Numbered from the stretch's first letter, positions 43,282 to 52,944 are shown. The stretch: DNA of 64,000 nt from an uncultured Bacteroidales bacterium (GCA_900316675.1 ONDR01000005.1:158420-222419), one strand, 5' to 3'. A program made the numbers and translations. The notes: a model not told the origin generated them from the letters alone.

Positions 43282-43864
43282 CTTCTTTCCTGAATCTTTC
43301 TGCCTGCGCTTTAATGGCTTCAAACTTAATGTTGTCCTGTACTACCATGTTATTCTTCCAGCCTTGGGCAATCAGTTTGAAGGGTACCGTAGTGTTGTCT
43401 GCCAGCATCCATCTGTCGGACATGGGCATGTAGTCCTCGAAGAAATGGCGCAGGCCGCTGCGGTAACGCCTCCTGATGGTGGCTTCCGGTACGTTGTGGC
43501 CGCCGGCTGTAACCCTGGCCTTTACGCGGCTTATGGCAAGCTCTACATTCTCTATCCAGAAGAAGAGAATGGTTATGCTGTAGCCGTACTGGCGGGCTAT
43601 TTCTATGGTGTTGGTAAGGGTTCTTGAAGACAGGGTGGTTTCTATGCAGAAGTCTTCCTTCCTGTCAAGCAAGTACTTGATTCTCATTACCATGAAACGT
43701 CCGGCGCTGAGTGAGGCCTTGTCCGGGTCGAAGGGTGACAATCCCTTTGCGAATTCGTCTGAATTCACAAAGTACTTGCATTCCCACATCTCCGGGAGCA
43801 GGGTGTAAGAGGCTGTGGTCTTTCCGGACCCGTTGCAGCCTGATATTATATAAAGCTTAGGCAT
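43268..43864 (-). CDS. Zeta-toxin-like P-loop kinase
   Basis: The 198-residue protein has a Walker A GCNGSGKT (9-16), a following VNSDEFAKGL that would bind the substrate, and a late RRRYRSGLRHF basic helix. This is the zeta/AAA-kinase fold. Zeta toxins phosphorylate UDP-N-acetylglucosamine, but no epsilon antitoxin gene is adjacent, so toxicity is not implied. Its end overlaps tldD, which suggests co-expression. Confidence 0.82.
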   Translation of the reverse strand: MPKLYIISGCNGSGKTTASYTLLPEMWECKYFVNSDEFAKGLSPFDPDKASLSAGRFMVMRIKYLLDRKEDFCIETTLSSRTLTNTIEIARQYGYSITILFFWIENVELAISRVKARVTAGGHNVPEATIRRRYRSGLRHFFEDYMPMSDRWMLADNTTVPFKLIAQGWKNNMVVQDNIKFEAIKAQAERFRKEDVSR

Positions 43865-43868
43865 AATC

Positions 43869-44570
43869 TTACTGGTGTGTTACCCCGTAGCCAAACAATG
43901 CAAAGTCGCCTTTGCAAGGGTCTCCGGGAAATAGTTCATCAAATGCTCTTGTAATCTCAAGGGCTGTTGTTATGTCTTTTTGGCGGCGGGCTGTCAGGCC
44001 AAGCTCCGTTGCCTGGGCGTAAACATGTGTGTCCAGCGGAATGACAAGCTTGGCGGGGTCTGAATTCTTCCACAGGCCAAGGTCCACTTTGCCGTCGCGG
44101 CGAACCATCCAGCGGCGCATCATGTTTATCTTTTTGTTAGGTGCCTTGGCATCGGGCTTCTGGCCGAAGATCTGCGTCCTGATGCCCTCTGCGGGCAATT
44201 CTTCCAGGCTTTCGTGAGCGCTGTACCAGTCTTTCAAGTTCTTGCAGATCTCTGCCACGTCGCACAGTTTTATGGTCCTGTGGATGCTTACTGGTTCAGC
44301 GGGATAAAGGCCTCGCATCACAAAGTCGTAGGGCTTCCAGTCCATAATGTCAAAAAGCCGTCCGCAATCCCTCACAATCATGGCCCTTCGTCCCCACGCA
44401 AAATGCGCTGCAAAAACCGCCGCAATCTCTACATCTTTAAGCCCGCACTTCCAGGCTTGCATCATCTGCGCAAAGCGTCTGGGAAAGGCAATCGGATCCT
44501 CCTGAAAATACACGGGATCGTTATACCTCTCCGCCCAGCCAATCAACTTTTCCTTGAGCGCTTTCTTCAT
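43869..44570 (-). CDS. TIGR02757 family protein (DUF2400)
   Basis: The 233-residue protein contains NDPVYFQEDPIAFPRRF, FAAHFAWGRRAMIV, NMMRRWMVRRDGKVDLGLW and IPLDTHVYAQATELGL, the conserved blocks of this family. The last two resemble the helix-hairpin-helix region of DNA glycosylases (MutY-like fold), so a nucleic-acid role is possible but unproven. It starts the operon with the kinase and tldD/tldE. Confidence 0.88.
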   Translation of the reverse strand: MKKALKEKLIGWAERYNDPVYFQEDPIAFPRRFAQMMQAWKCGLKDVEIAAVFAAHFAWGRRAMIVRDCGRLFDIMDWKPYDFVMRGLYPAEPVSIHRTIKLCDVAEICKNLKDWYSAHESLEELPAEGIRTQIFGQKPDAKAPNKKINMMRRWMVRRDGKVDLGLWKNSDPAKLVIPLDTHVYAQATELGLTARRQKDITTALEITRAFDELFPGDPCKGDFALFGYGVTHQ

Positions 44571-44618
44571 AAACTACAAAGATAGCAATTATTTTCCAAA
44601 CGGGGTTTCGGCTGCCAT

Positions 44619-44649
44619 TTTGTTCCTAAATAATTATTACTTAAATTTG
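44619..44649 (+). promoter_or_regulatory. Bacteroidetes-type promoter
   Basis: TTTG (44619-44622), 19 bases, TAAATTTG (44642-44649): an exact match to the TTTG/TAnnTTTG consensus with optimal spacing, 37 bases before the lipoprotein start at 44687. Confidence 0.85.
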
Positions 44650-44686
44650 TAAGGCATATACACTATAATCACTAAACCAAACTCAC

Positions 44687-45559
44687 ATGAAAAAGATTCT
44701 TCTGTTTGCGGTGCTTGCGATAGTATATTCGTGCGCATCCCATGGTCCTAACAACCCCTATCTTGGTCACATTCCCGTTATTCAGGCCGAAGAAGGTGCT
44801 GCGTATAAAGATTTTGTTCCGGAAGGTGTAAGCTGGAGCGAATCGGAAGGAAAGAAGTACGCAGAAATGATTGAGAAAGAGAAGAAAAACCTGGAAGGCA
44901 CAATTATGCCCTGCGTTTCCGGCCAGCCGGATATCTTCGAAGTCGTTGGCGGTAATGCTGCTTTTGAAGATGGTGGATACCAGATTTTGATTGAGTTCAA
45001 AGAACCTATAGTCGTCATGGGAAACAGTATCCCTTACAACGTGGTTTTCTATAATACAGAGGATAAACAAAACCATTATGGTTCCGTTCAGCAGATTATG
45101 TTTACAAGGACCAGGATGGTTAATGGACTGGGCGAAAGGCTCAATAGGTTCAATGTGCTTAACAGGTATCTGGTAAAGTTTTTCATTAATTCCATCAATA
45201 CAAATGATGCCAACCTGCTTCAGGAAAAAGCCAATGTTGCCGTTATCTTCCTGAATACGGATTCTTATAGAGTGGTGGACAAAATAGACAATTTTTATTA
45301 TTTCCCGGAAAATTCTGCCAGCTACTTCTTTAGGCGCATATATAAGGCCATTGTTGATAACGATACTGAAAAGTATTTCTCATTGGAGGATGAACTTGAA
45401 AACATTGATGGATTCGAAGACGATGAGTGGGAGTATTTTAATCATACGTATAACCTTCTGAAAAAAGTCTGCCCTGAAGAATGGAAGGTCATAAAAGAGT
45501 ATAGGCAGAAAGTTAACAAAGAGAAAGGTCTCTCATACGACGTAGCAGATCCTGTATAG
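44687..45559 (+). CDS. Lipoprotein, unknown function
   Basis: The 290-residue protein has a lipoprotein signal peptide (MKKILLFAVLAIVYSC, lipobox VYSC at Cys16). The mature part is acidic with aromatic clusters (EWEYFNHTYNLLKKV near the end). No family is recognised. It is the only plus-strand gene in the local block and has its own good promoter. Confidence 0.72.
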   Translation: MKKILLFAVLAIVYSCASHGPNNPYLGHIPVIQAEEGAAYKDFVPEGVSWSESEGKKYAEMIEKEKKNLEGTIMPCVSGQPDIFEVVGGNAAFEDGGYQILIEFKEPIVVMGNSIPYNVVFYNTEDKQNHYGSVQQIMFTRTRMVNGLGERLNRFNVLNRYLVKFFINSINTNDANLLQEKANVAVIFLNTDSYRVVDKIDNFYYFPENSASYFFRRIYKAIVDNDTEKYFSLEDELENIDGFEDDEWEYFNHTYNLLKKVCPEEWKVIKEYRQKVNKEKGLSYDVADPV

Positions 45560-45600
45560 GAAGAGCGTTTCAAGGCTTATGGCGGCGCTGTGTATCAAAC

Positions 45601-45650
45601 ACTTACGCACTTTGCTTGTTGCAATTTTACTACAAGCAAAGTGCGTAACT
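45601..45650. terminator. Long hairpin between convergent genes, probable bidirectional terminator
   Basis: Arms 45601-45619 and 45632-45650 pair at 18 of 19 positions around a 12-base loop (TGCAATTTTACT). It lies between the stops of the lipoprotein and the transporter. It has no T-run and lacks the loop motif of the foldback family, so I keep it apart. Confidence 0.55.
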
Positions 45651-45692
45651 AATTGATAATCAATCCAGGCTTTCAGGAAAACCTCGTACAAC

Positions 45693-47225
45693 TTATTTCG
45701 TAGCAGCTTCAAGCTTTTTCATCATGGCAAACATGATGGCTGCGGAGATTAGGCAAAGGGCAACGAAGACAGCCCAAACAATCCACAGCTGAGTCTTACC
45801 CCACAAAAGCCCACCAACCTGAACCAGGAAGTTACCAATCGCAGTACTAACAAACCAGCAACCCATCATCATACCCTTGTACTTAGGCGGAGCAACCTTT
45901 GACACGAAGGAAATACCCATCGGAGAAAGCAAAAGCTCACCAAAAGTAAGGATGAAATAAGTTCCGATAAGAAGGTTAGGAGTTACATCGGCAACATGTA
46001 CTGCAAGCGGAGAGCCATCGGGGCCGGTAACGGTCTGCGGCATGGGAAGGCCAAAAGAGAACACCATCATGATGCCATAGGCCACGGCCGCAACAAGCAT
46101 TCCGTATGCGATTTTCTTAGGCGCAGAAGGCTCCTTTTTCTTTTTTGCCAAAGCCCCGAAGATCGCCATTGACACAGGAGTCAAGGCAATTACAAAAGCC
46201 GGATTAAAATGCTGGAAAATAGGAGCACTGACCTCTATGCTGCCGCTAAGGTTCAAGTACCTTACAACCAGGAAAGCAACGGCCGCAATAACAACGCCGC
46301 AGCTGGCCCATTTGCCGGTTTTAGTCTCGCTCTGGAAAACGGCAAATAAAGCGTAAACAATTGCTATCAAAGCAACTATGTTCCAAACATCGAAGGCCAT
46401 GCTCTGAGCCCCCTCGGAGGTCCTGGCCGTAAACTCGTCAGCAAAGAAGGTTAGCGACAAGCCACTCTGGTTGAAGGCCATCCAGAAGAAAATGACAACC
46501 CCAAAAACCATGAACAAGGCCACCATACGGCTCTTTGTCTGCTCCGGGGTAAGAGTATCCTTGATCTCGTTTTCCTTGGCTTTCTTGCCGGCGCCGCCTT
46601 CTACGTGAACGAAGCTCTTGCGGAAGGCTTTGTAGATGATTATCGACAGCACCAAAGAAACGCAGGCCACTGCAAAAGCGAAGTGATAGGCATCGTTGCC
46701 GCTGAAACCAAGGCTGGTCTGCGCCCATTCGCTAATCTTAACGGCAGCGGTCGGGGCGAACAGGGCACCGATATTAATGGCCATATAGAATATGGAGAAG
46801 CCGGAATCACGCTTAGCCTCATATTCCGGGGAATTGTAAAGATCCCCGACCATAACCTGAAGGTTGCCCTTAAACAGGCCTGTACCCAAGCCTATCAGCA
46901 GAAGGGACAGCATCATGCACAGCAAGGCCACGGTTCCGCTGCCCAAAGGAATGGACAGCAACAGGTAGCCAAAGAACATTATGAAAATGCCTATGGTTAC
47001 CATCTTTCCAAAGCCGAACTTGTCTGCCAGGATGCCGCCAATGATGGGCATGAAATAAACTACAGCCAGGAAAGAGCTGTAAATAAGGCCGGCCGTGCCG
47101 GGTTCCAAGCCGAAGTTCGCCCTAAGGAACAGGGCAAAGACGGCTATCATGGTATAATAACCAAACCTCTCGCCGGTGTTAGCCAGGGCGAGAGGTATAA
47201 GGCCTTTAGGTTGGTTTTTAAACAT
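45693..47225 (-). CDS. POT-family proton-dependent peptide transporter
   Basis: The 510-residue protein has about 14 membrane segments and the POT motif NTGERFGYYTM (ExxERFxYY) in the first helix, plus the second family block FYMAINIGALFAP. It imports di- and tripeptides with protons across the inner membrane. It overlaps the upstream paralogue by one base. Confidence 0.92.
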   Translation of the reverse strand: MFKNQPKGLIPLALANTGERFGYYTMIAVFALFLRANFGLEPGTAGLIYSSFLAVVYFMPIIGGILADKFGFGKMVTIGIFIMFFGYLLLSIPLGSGTVALLCMMLSLLLIGLGTGLFKGNLQVMVGDLYNSPEYEAKRDSGFSIFYMAINIGALFAPTAAVKISEWAQTSLGFSGNDAYHFAFAVACVSLVLSIIIYKAFRKSFVHVEGGAGKKAKENEIKDTLTPEQTKSRMVALFMVFGVVIFFWMAFNQSGLSLTFFADEFTARTSEGAQSMAFDVWNIVALIAIVYALFAVFQSETKTGKWASCGVVIAAVAFLVVRYLNLSGSIEVSAPIFQHFNPAFVIALTPVSMAIFGALAKKKKEPSAPKKIAYGMLVAAVAYGIMMVFSFGLPMPQTVTGPDGSPLAVHVADVTPNLLIGTYFILTFGELLLSPMGISFVSKVAPPKYKGMMMGCWFVSTAIGNFLVQVGGLLWGKTQLWIVWAVFVALCLISAAIMFAMMKKLEAATK

Positions 47226-48922
47226 TATGCTTTGGTTACTTTTTCAAGCCACTTGACCATACCGAACATTATGCCGGCAGAAACAAGGCAGATTGCCAGG
47301 AAGATACCCCAGCATATCCAGATAGGCATTGCATTGTACCAGATAGGGCCAAGGAAGATGAACAGGTTTCCGATAGCCGTAGCTGCAAGCCAGAGACCCT
47401 GGCAGAGACCAAGCATGCTCTTAGGTGCAACCTTTGATACGAATGAAAGTCCAAGAGGAGAGATGAACAGCTCTGCAACGGTCAGGAAGAAGTAAGTTAC
47501 AATCATAACCCAAGGTGCTGCCTTGGCAAGACCCAGCTGAATCATCTGAGCTGCTGAAAGGTCACGGAACTCTGCGCCTGAAGGATAGTTGTTGATGATA
47601 GAGAATACCATCAGGAACAGATAAGCGCAACCTGCGATGAGCATACCAAGTGCGATCTTCCTAGGAGTGGAAACAGGGCGACCCTTGCGGGCGAGCGCTC
47701 CGAATACTATCATTACCAGAGGGGTAAGAATAATAACGAAGAGCGGGTTCATTGCCTGCCAGATTTCCGGAGGAAGAGCGTTGGTTTCTACGAAGTCACG
47801 GGCAAATACGGACAGTGACTGGCCGTTCTGGTGGAATGAAAGCCAGAAGAATACTGCAATACCGAGAACTGCAAACAGGGCGTACATTCTCTGCTTGATC
47901 TCCTTTGCCATTGCAAGCTTCTCTTCAGGAGTATAGTCAACTGACTGAAGACCGGACTTTTTGCCGGGCTGAGGGAAGATCTTCTTGTTCCACATGAAGA
48001 TAACTACAGAGAGTATCATTGCAATTGCGGAAACAATGAAAGAATAGTGTACACCGGTGTTGAATACGTCGATGTAGTTAGAGCAGAACTGGGTGGTATT
48101 GTCCAGAAGAGCAGGGTCCAAAACAGAGTTTGAACTGGTCTCGAGGAACTTCTCAGTTGAGGCGATAGCGGTGTCACCTGCCAGGTATTTGTGGCAGAGG
48201 GCTGACATGTCGGCGTTGTAAACAAGATCGTGAGCCTTGAGCCACCAGCTGCGGAGCATAGGAGCTACGAAAGGAGCGATCACACCACCGATGTTGATGA
48301 ATACGTAGAAGATCTGGAAACCGGAGTCACGTTTATCCTTTGCTTCTTTCAGGGCCTCGGGGCCTTTCTTGGCAGCCTCGGCCTCGAAGTCGTCGTACAA
48401 CTTACCAACAAGGGCCTGCAGGTTGCCTTTGAACAAACCGTTACCAAAGGCGATGCAAAGCAGGGCAATGCAGGTGAAGATAAGGATGAACCACCAACCG
48501 GCAGTGCCGTCTGCAATAAGACCGTCGGTCTTGCTGAACAGAGGAATTGCAAGTGCAACATAACCTGCTGCCATGACAAACAGACCGGTCTGGATGGTCT
48601 TGTTGTAGTTCTGAGTTTTGTCGGCGATAAGACCTCCTACCAATGCCAGAATATAAATTCCAAAGTAGAAGACAGAGTAGATGAGTCCTGCGGTACCGTC
48701 AGGCAGGCCGAACTTGGAAACAAGGAACAGCAGCAGTACTGCGTTCATGATGTAGTATCCAAAGCGCTCGCCCATGTTGCTGAGGGCCGCAGCAATAAGG
48801 CCCTTAGGGTGCTTCTTCGATGATTTCAGATAGAAAACAAGGAAGGGGATAACAACTATAAGTATGGCTACCAGGATGAACATTGTCTGGTTGGCCTCCC
48901 ATAGTGCGGTGATAAAGTTCAT
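47225..48922 (-). CDS. POT-family proton-dependent peptide transporter, larger paralogue
   Basis: The 565-residue protein has an extra N-terminal membrane segment (FILVAILIVVIPFLVFYL), then NMGERFGYYIM and FYVFINIGGVIAP. An insert of about 60 residues between helices (about 245-300) distinguishes it from the downstream paralogue. Together with the dipeptidase 43 bases upstream it forms a peptide uptake and breakdown cluster. Confidence 0.92.
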   Translation of the reverse strand: MNFITALWEANQTMFILVAILIVVIPFLVFYLKSSKKHPKGLIAAALSNMGERFGYYIMNAVLLLFLVSKFGLPDGTAGLIYSVFYFGIYILALVGGLIADKTQNYNKTIQTGLFVMAAGYVALAIPLFSKTDGLIADGTAGWWFILIFTCIALLCIAFGNGLFKGNLQALVGKLYDDFEAEAAKKGPEALKEAKDKRDSGFQIFYVFINIGGVIAPFVAPMLRSWWLKAHDLVYNADMSALCHKYLAGDTAIASTEKFLETSSNSVLDPALLDNTTQFCSNYIDVFNTGVHYSFIVSAIAMILSVVIFMWNKKIFPQPGKKSGLQSVDYTPEEKLAMAKEIKQRMYALFAVLGIAVFFWLSFHQNGQSLSVFARDFVETNALPPEIWQAMNPLFVIILTPLVMIVFGALARKGRPVSTPRKIALGMLIAGCAYLFLMVFSIINNYPSGAEFRDLSAAQMIQLGLAKAAPWVMIVTYFFLTVAELFISPLGLSFVSKVAPKSMLGLCQGLWLAATAIGNLFIFLGPIWYNAMPIWICWGIFLAICLVSAGIMFGMVKWLEKVTKA

Positions 48923-48965
48923 AGTATAAAGTATTTAAGATTTCTAGACTTGGCTCGAAATGATA

Positions 48966-50423
48966 TTACTTGGTGGGAACAGCTTCAAGAACGGCCTTCA
49001 GGTAGTTCCAGGTACGCTCTACTGAGGCGATGTTCACGCGCTCGTCCGGGCTGTGAGGATACTTGATGGTAGGACCTACGGAAACCATCTCCCAGTTAGG
49101 ATACTTGGCACCCATGATGGCGCACTCAAGACCGCCGTGGGTAGCCATGATCTTCATATCCTTGCCGTAAACCTTCTTGAACTGCTCCATCATAACCTTG
49201 TTCATAGGAGTGTCAAGCTTGGGAGTCCATCCTGAGTAACCACCCTTGAAGGTGATCTCTGCACCTGCAAGCTCGAAGAGGCAACGCATCTTCTCTGCAA
49301 GATAAGCCTTGGATGAATCAACGGCACTACGCATAAGTGAGTGGATGGTAAGATGTCCCTTCTGGGTGCGTACAATGGCCATATTGGTAGAGGTCTCTGT
49401 GAGGCCTTCCATGGTGCGGCTCATTCTAACAACGCCTGCGGGGCAAGCCATCATGGCCTTAATGGCACGAAGCATTACATTGCCGGAAATATATTTTGCG
49501 GGAGCGGCTTTCTCTTTCTCAAAGAACATCTCTGCTCCGGGATCGCTGTCGATGTATTCTTTCTTGATATCGGCGAAGATAGCCTCTACCACCTCTTTAA
49601 CCTTGCGAACCTTGTCTGAAGGAACGGCAAGAAGTGCAGTTGCCTCGAACGGGATAGCATTGCGCAGTGAGCCACCGGTGAAGTCGGCAACCTTAACGCC
49701 ATGGTTCTCAAGAAGCGGAAGCAGTATGCGTGCAACGGCTTTGTTGGCATTTGCGCGGTACAGAGAGATATCCATACCTGAGTGGCCGCCCTGCAGACCC
49801 TTGATGGTAAGCTTGTAACCTACGTGGCCTTCGGGTGTCTTGTATGTGCGATATTTGAAATCTGCGGTAGCATCAAGGCCGCCTGCGCAACCTACGCAAA
49901 GTTCGCCCTCTTCCTCTGAGTCAAGGTTAATGAGGATGTCGCCCTTAAGGATGCCGGGCTTGAGGCTGTTGGCGCCTGTCATTCCGGTTTCCTCGTCGTA
50001 GGTAACCAGTACCTCGATGGGACCATGCTTCAGGCTCTTATCTTCAAGAACTGACAGACCCATAGCTACACCGATACCGTTGTCTGCGCCAAGGGTAGTG
50101 CGGTCTGCGGTTACCCAGTCGCCGTCAATCATTGTGCTGATAGGATCTGTAAGGAAGTCGTGCTTGCTGTCACCGGTCTTCTGGGGAACCATGTCCATAT
50201 GGCCCTGAAGGATGACGCCGCGGCGTTTTTCCATGCCGGGTGTTGCAGGTGCACGGAAGATAATGTTACCAGTATCGTCTTTTGCTACCTCTACTCCGTG
50301 GTCTTTACCCCATTTGAGAAGGTATTCCTGAACCTTGGCCTCGTGCTTTGAGGGCCTGGGGATCTGTGTAAGTCCGTAGAAGTTGTTCCAAACGATTTTC
50401 GGATTCAAATCTTTGATTGTCAT
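48966..50423 (-). CDS. pepD: Aminoacyl-histidine dipeptidase (PepD, M20)
   Basis: The 485-residue protein is the cytosolic non-specific dipeptidase. It has the zinc motif GHMDMVPQ, the DEETGMTGA catalytic block, and the lid domain with GGHSGMDI. It cleaves Xaa-His and other dipeptides in the cytoplasm. It is followed by the two peptide transporters. Foldback element 2 lies 49 bases upstream. Confidence 0.93.
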   Translation of the reverse strand: MTIKDLNPKIVWNNFYGLTQIPRPSKHEAKVQEYLLKWGKDHGVEVAKDDTGNIIFRAPATPGMEKRRGVILQGHMDMVPQKTGDSKHDFLTDPISTMIDGDWVTADRTTLGADNGIGVAMGLSVLEDKSLKHGPIEVLVTYDEETGMTGANSLKPGILKGDILINLDSEEEGELCVGCAGGLDATADFKYRTYKTPEGHVGYKLTIKGLQGGHSGMDISLYRANANKAVARILLPLLENHGVKVADFTGGSLRNAIPFEATALLAVPSDKVRKVKEVVEAIFADIKKEYIDSDPGAEMFFEKEKAAPAKYISGNVMLRAIKAMMACPAGVVRMSRTMEGLTETSTNMAIVRTQKGHLTIHSLMRSAVDSSKAYLAEKMRCLFELAGAEITFKGGYSGWTPKLDTPMNKVMMEQFKKVYGKDMKIMATHGGLECAIMGAKYPNWEMVSVGPTIKYPHSPDERVNIASVERTWNYLKAVLEAVPTK

Positions 50424-50471
50424 AGTCTTTATTTTTATGTGTTAATCCTGTATTTCAATTTTTTTGTCCCT

Positions 50472-50541
50472 TGATCCATCATACCAACCCTGACGATTTA
50501 ACCCCAAATTATTTATGAGGAAGGGTTGGTGTGATGGATCA
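50472..50541. repeat. Foldback element 2 (conserved loop, unique arms)
   Basis: Arms 50472-50491 and 50522-50541 pair over 20 positions (one G-T). The loop (50492-50521) has the same 30-base core as element 1 with two changes, in the same strand. The arm sequence (GATCCATCATACCAACCC) is unrelated to that of element 1. It lies between the DUF4831 gene stop (50547) and the dipeptidase start. Confidence 0.85.
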
Positions 50542-50546
50542 TAATT

Positions 50547-51554
50547 CTATTTGTTCACAGGGAAAAAGCTGTCACGGCCGAACTGGTAAATAGGAATTCG
50601 GGTCTGAAGAAGCACCTCCATGCCGTCTTTCAGTTTAACAGAACAAATGGCCGGAATACGATAACGCGCGAAATTGCTCTTGCCAGGCGCACCATCGGCA
50701 GCAAGAACCGGCTCCGGGATAATCTCCAGCACATAAGGCTTGCCGGCGATGTTGTCCGCATCTACCAGACCCTCTGTATCAGAAACCCTGAACGCAATGT
50801 AACGAGCCTTCTCTGAGCTCTTTTCCGGGATTACAGCAAAAGAAGTAATCTGTTTGCCATAGTCACTGTAGCCGGCAAACAAAGTGAAGTACTCATGCTC
50901 CAGACGGGTGAGCTCCTGCAGAACAGACTGCATGGCCTCTCCGCTGTAAGTAGCGTCAGTGTCTCCGGTTACTATCTGGATGCGCATCTTGCGCAGCTTG
51001 AATATCATTTCTGCAGCCTCTTTGGCCTTGTCTTCAGAAGTCTTTTCTACAACCATCTCCTGCCTGATGCCCTGGGAAGAACCGTTGATGTTGCGGTACA
51101 GGGTGGTGGTCTCAGAGGTGAGGTTGGAGCTGATTCCCTTGCCGGCGAAGTCCCCCTTGTCGTCAGAAGCGAAATGCCATGCCATCTCCTCTGTAGATCC
51201 ATTACCGGTGGCGATAAGCCCCTGGGCCGTAAGGCTCAGGAAAGCGGGCATACCCTTGCCCGGGACGATGGTGTAGCGGCTGGTCTGGTCTGCCTCTGTC
51301 TTTGCAACCAGCTTGACGGAGGCAAGCTGGGAAGTCTGTGCATCTGCCTGCCTTACATCAATGCCAAGGTACTTTTTGGCATACTTGGCATAGGGGCCTG
51401 CGTGGAAGTTCTCCCTAATTGCCTCTACCTCAAGGTTGATGACAGTTTTAGGAAGTGCGTAAACAAGGGTTCCGTCGGGATCCTGAGCTTTCAGGGCCGA
51501 TGCCGGCATCAATATGGCCAGCGCCAAAGCTGCTATAAAAAATCTTTTCATCAT
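50547..51554 (-). CDS. DUF4831 family protein
   Basis: The 335-residue protein has a signal peptide (MMKRFFIAALALAILMPASALKA) and the family start GTLVYALPKTVINLEVEA, FHAGPYAKYAKKYLGI. DUF4831 is a Bacteroidetes envelope family of unknown function. The start may be the second Met. It is one base downstream of the acyltransferase gene, so an envelope role in the same operon is plausible. Confidence 0.88.
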   Translation of the reverse strand: MMKRFFIAALALAILMPASALKAQDPDGTLVYALPKTVINLEVEAIRENFHAGPYAKYAKKYLGIDVRQADAQTSQLASVKLVAKTEADQTSRYTIVPGKGMPAFLSLTAQGLIATGNGSTEEMAWHFASDDKGDFAGKGISSNLTSETTTLYRNINGSSQGIRQEMVVEKTSEDKAKEAAEMIFKLRKMRIQIVTGDTDATYSGEAMQSVLQELTRLEHEYFTLFAGYSDYGKQITSFAVIPEKSSEKARYIAFRVSDTEGLVDADNIAGKPYVLEIIPEPVLAADGAPGKSNFARYRIPAICSVKLKDGMEVLLQTRIPIYQFGRDSFFPVNK

Positions 51555-51555
51555 C

Positions 51556-52458
51556 TTACTTCCATCTTCTGTGGCTCCAAAGGTAGTTGGACGGATTCTT
51601 GCGGATGTCCTGCTCCAGGAGCCTGTAATACTCTATAATTATATTCTCCGTGCCAAGGGCGGCAGCATCGTCACAAATCTTCTTATAGCTGATGGTGTAC
51701 TTGCCTTTGGCCGTTCTGTTTGCATTCATGTAAAAGACGCTCATGCCAAGCTTTTCTGCAACCTCTGCGCCCCCGACCATGGTCTCCGTCTTCTGGTTTA
51801 GGAAGTTTACGGTCTGGCGGGCGATTGCCGTGCCGTAGGGATACTGGTCGTTGGGGAAGACATAAACCTTCTTTTCTTTGCGATGGCGGGCGATGTAGCG
51901 CATTACAACGCGGGATTCAACATAACCGTCGAAATCCTTGGTCTGCAGCGCGCACCTGTTGCAGTGGAAGAACTCCTCGGAAAACTTGCCATGCAGGCGG
52001 CGATACACAACGGCCACATCGTCCTGGTTGAAATTGGCCCCGGGAACGTCGCATGTGTACTGCAAATATGCGCCAATCAGCTCCCAGTTGCCGCAGTGGC
52101 TGTTGAGCACCATAACGTTGCCTTTTTCAAAGGCGCGATACAGTTCTTCCTGACCTTCAAGGGCGATGATGCCCTTTTTGTAAACCTTTTCTTTGCGACG
52201 GCAGCGGCCACCCAGCCACATGGTTTCTGCGGCTATCTGGCCCAGGTTCTTATAGAACTTGGCGGCTATCTTTCTGATTTCCTTGTACTTGAGTTCCGGG
52301 AAACTGCGGCTTAGGTTAATGAGTGCCACGTCCTTGCGATAGCGGAACACGCGCATCAGTCCGGAAAGAAGGCTGCCCCAGGCATAGTGAAAGCCCAGCG
52401 GAAGATACTGCCAGGGGCGTATCAACGCTATAAGGATATTATGCCAAAGTTTAGCCAT
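51556..52458 (-). CDS. Lysophospholipid / lipid A acyltransferase (LpxL/HtrB-like)
   Basis: The 300-residue protein has the HxxxxE acyltransferase motif in LNSHCGNWEL, an N-terminal hydrophobic stretch, and the FPNDQYPYGTAI block, as in the bacterial lipid A biosynthesis acyltransferase family. It would add a secondary acyl chain to lipid A at the inner membrane. It overlaps no neighbour but is tightly linked to DUF4831. Confidence 0.9.
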   Translation of the reverse strand: MAKLWHNILIALIRPWQYLPLGFHYAWGSLLSGLMRVFRYRKDVALINLSRSFPELKYKEIRKIAAKFYKNLGQIAAETMWLGGRCRRKEKVYKKGIIALEGQEELYRAFEKGNVMVLNSHCGNWELIGAYLQYTCDVPGANFNQDDVAVVYRRLHGKFSEEFFHCNRCALQTKDFDGYVESRVVMRYIARHRKEKKVYVFPNDQYPYGTAIARQTVNFLNQKTETMVGGAEVAEKLGMSVFYMNANRTAKGKYTISYKKICDDAAALGTENIIIEYYRLLEQDIRKNPSNYLWSHRRWK

Positions 52459-52485
52459 AGTCCTACAAATGTATGGATTTTTTAC

Positions 52486-52493
52486 TATATTTG
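52486..52493 (+). promoter_or_regulatory. -7 element for the small lipoprotein
   Basis: TATATTTG lies 25 bases upstream of the ATG at 52519. No clear -33 TTTG is seen at standard spacing. Confidence 0.5.
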
Positions 52494-52518
52494 CAATAAT
52501 AAGAAACTATATAGATAT

Positions 52519-52899
52519 ATGAAAAAGTTCCTGTTGATGCTTGTGCTGGCCGTTTTTGCTGTGTCCTGCGGCAGCAGCAGTAAAGAAGATAGCAGCATTA
52601 CTATGGAGAAGGCGGTAGAACTTGCCAAGACATATATTGACAATGCGAATATGGCCATGATTTACAAAGGCCTTGTCCGCGCGGGAACTGAACTCTGCTC
52701 TGAGGCGGATCCGCCCAAATCTGTCAAATCTCCTGACTTCAGCGCCTGGATGATAATGGTCGTTCCCCAATCTTCGCATGCTGATTATTTTTATGACCTG
52801 GTGTTCGTCAATTCAGAAGGCGGAGCCATCACTGTAATGCGGAATATCCTTCCGGATCTGAAGTTCCGTAAGGTGTCCGATGTACAAAGACTCAAGTAA
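52519..52899 (+). CDS. Small lipoprotein, unknown function
   Basis: From ATG 52519 the product is 126 residues with a lipoprotein signal (MKKFLLMLVLAVFAVSCGSS, Cys17). The rest is a mixed helix-strand domain with VVPQSSHADYFYDLVFVNSEG. No family is recognised. An upstream frame from 52387 has no signal peptide and overlaps the promoter, so it is not used. Confidence 0.7.
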   Translation: MKKFLLMLVLAVFAVSCGSSSKEDSSITMEKAVELAKTYIDNANMAMIYKGLVRAGTELCSEADPPKSVKSPDFSAWMIMVVPQSSHADYFYDLVFVNSEGGAITVMRNILPDLKFRKVSDVQRLK

Positions 52900-52911
52900 T
52901 TTCAATAATTA

Positions 52912-52943
52912 TTTGGTTTTCAGAAGGAAACACACTATATTTG
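52912..52943 (+). promoter_or_regulatory. Promoter of the rpsF-rpsR-rplI operon
   Basis: TTTG (52912-52915), 20 bases, TATATTTG (52936-52943). Transcription would start close to 52950, so the leader hairpin is at the very 5' end of the mRNA. Confidence 0.82.
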
Positions 52944-52944
52944 C

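Noticed and set aside
45601..45650. Fifth member of the foldback family
   Set aside because: The stem is long, but the 12-base loop TGCAATTTTACT lacks the TTTAACCCC core.
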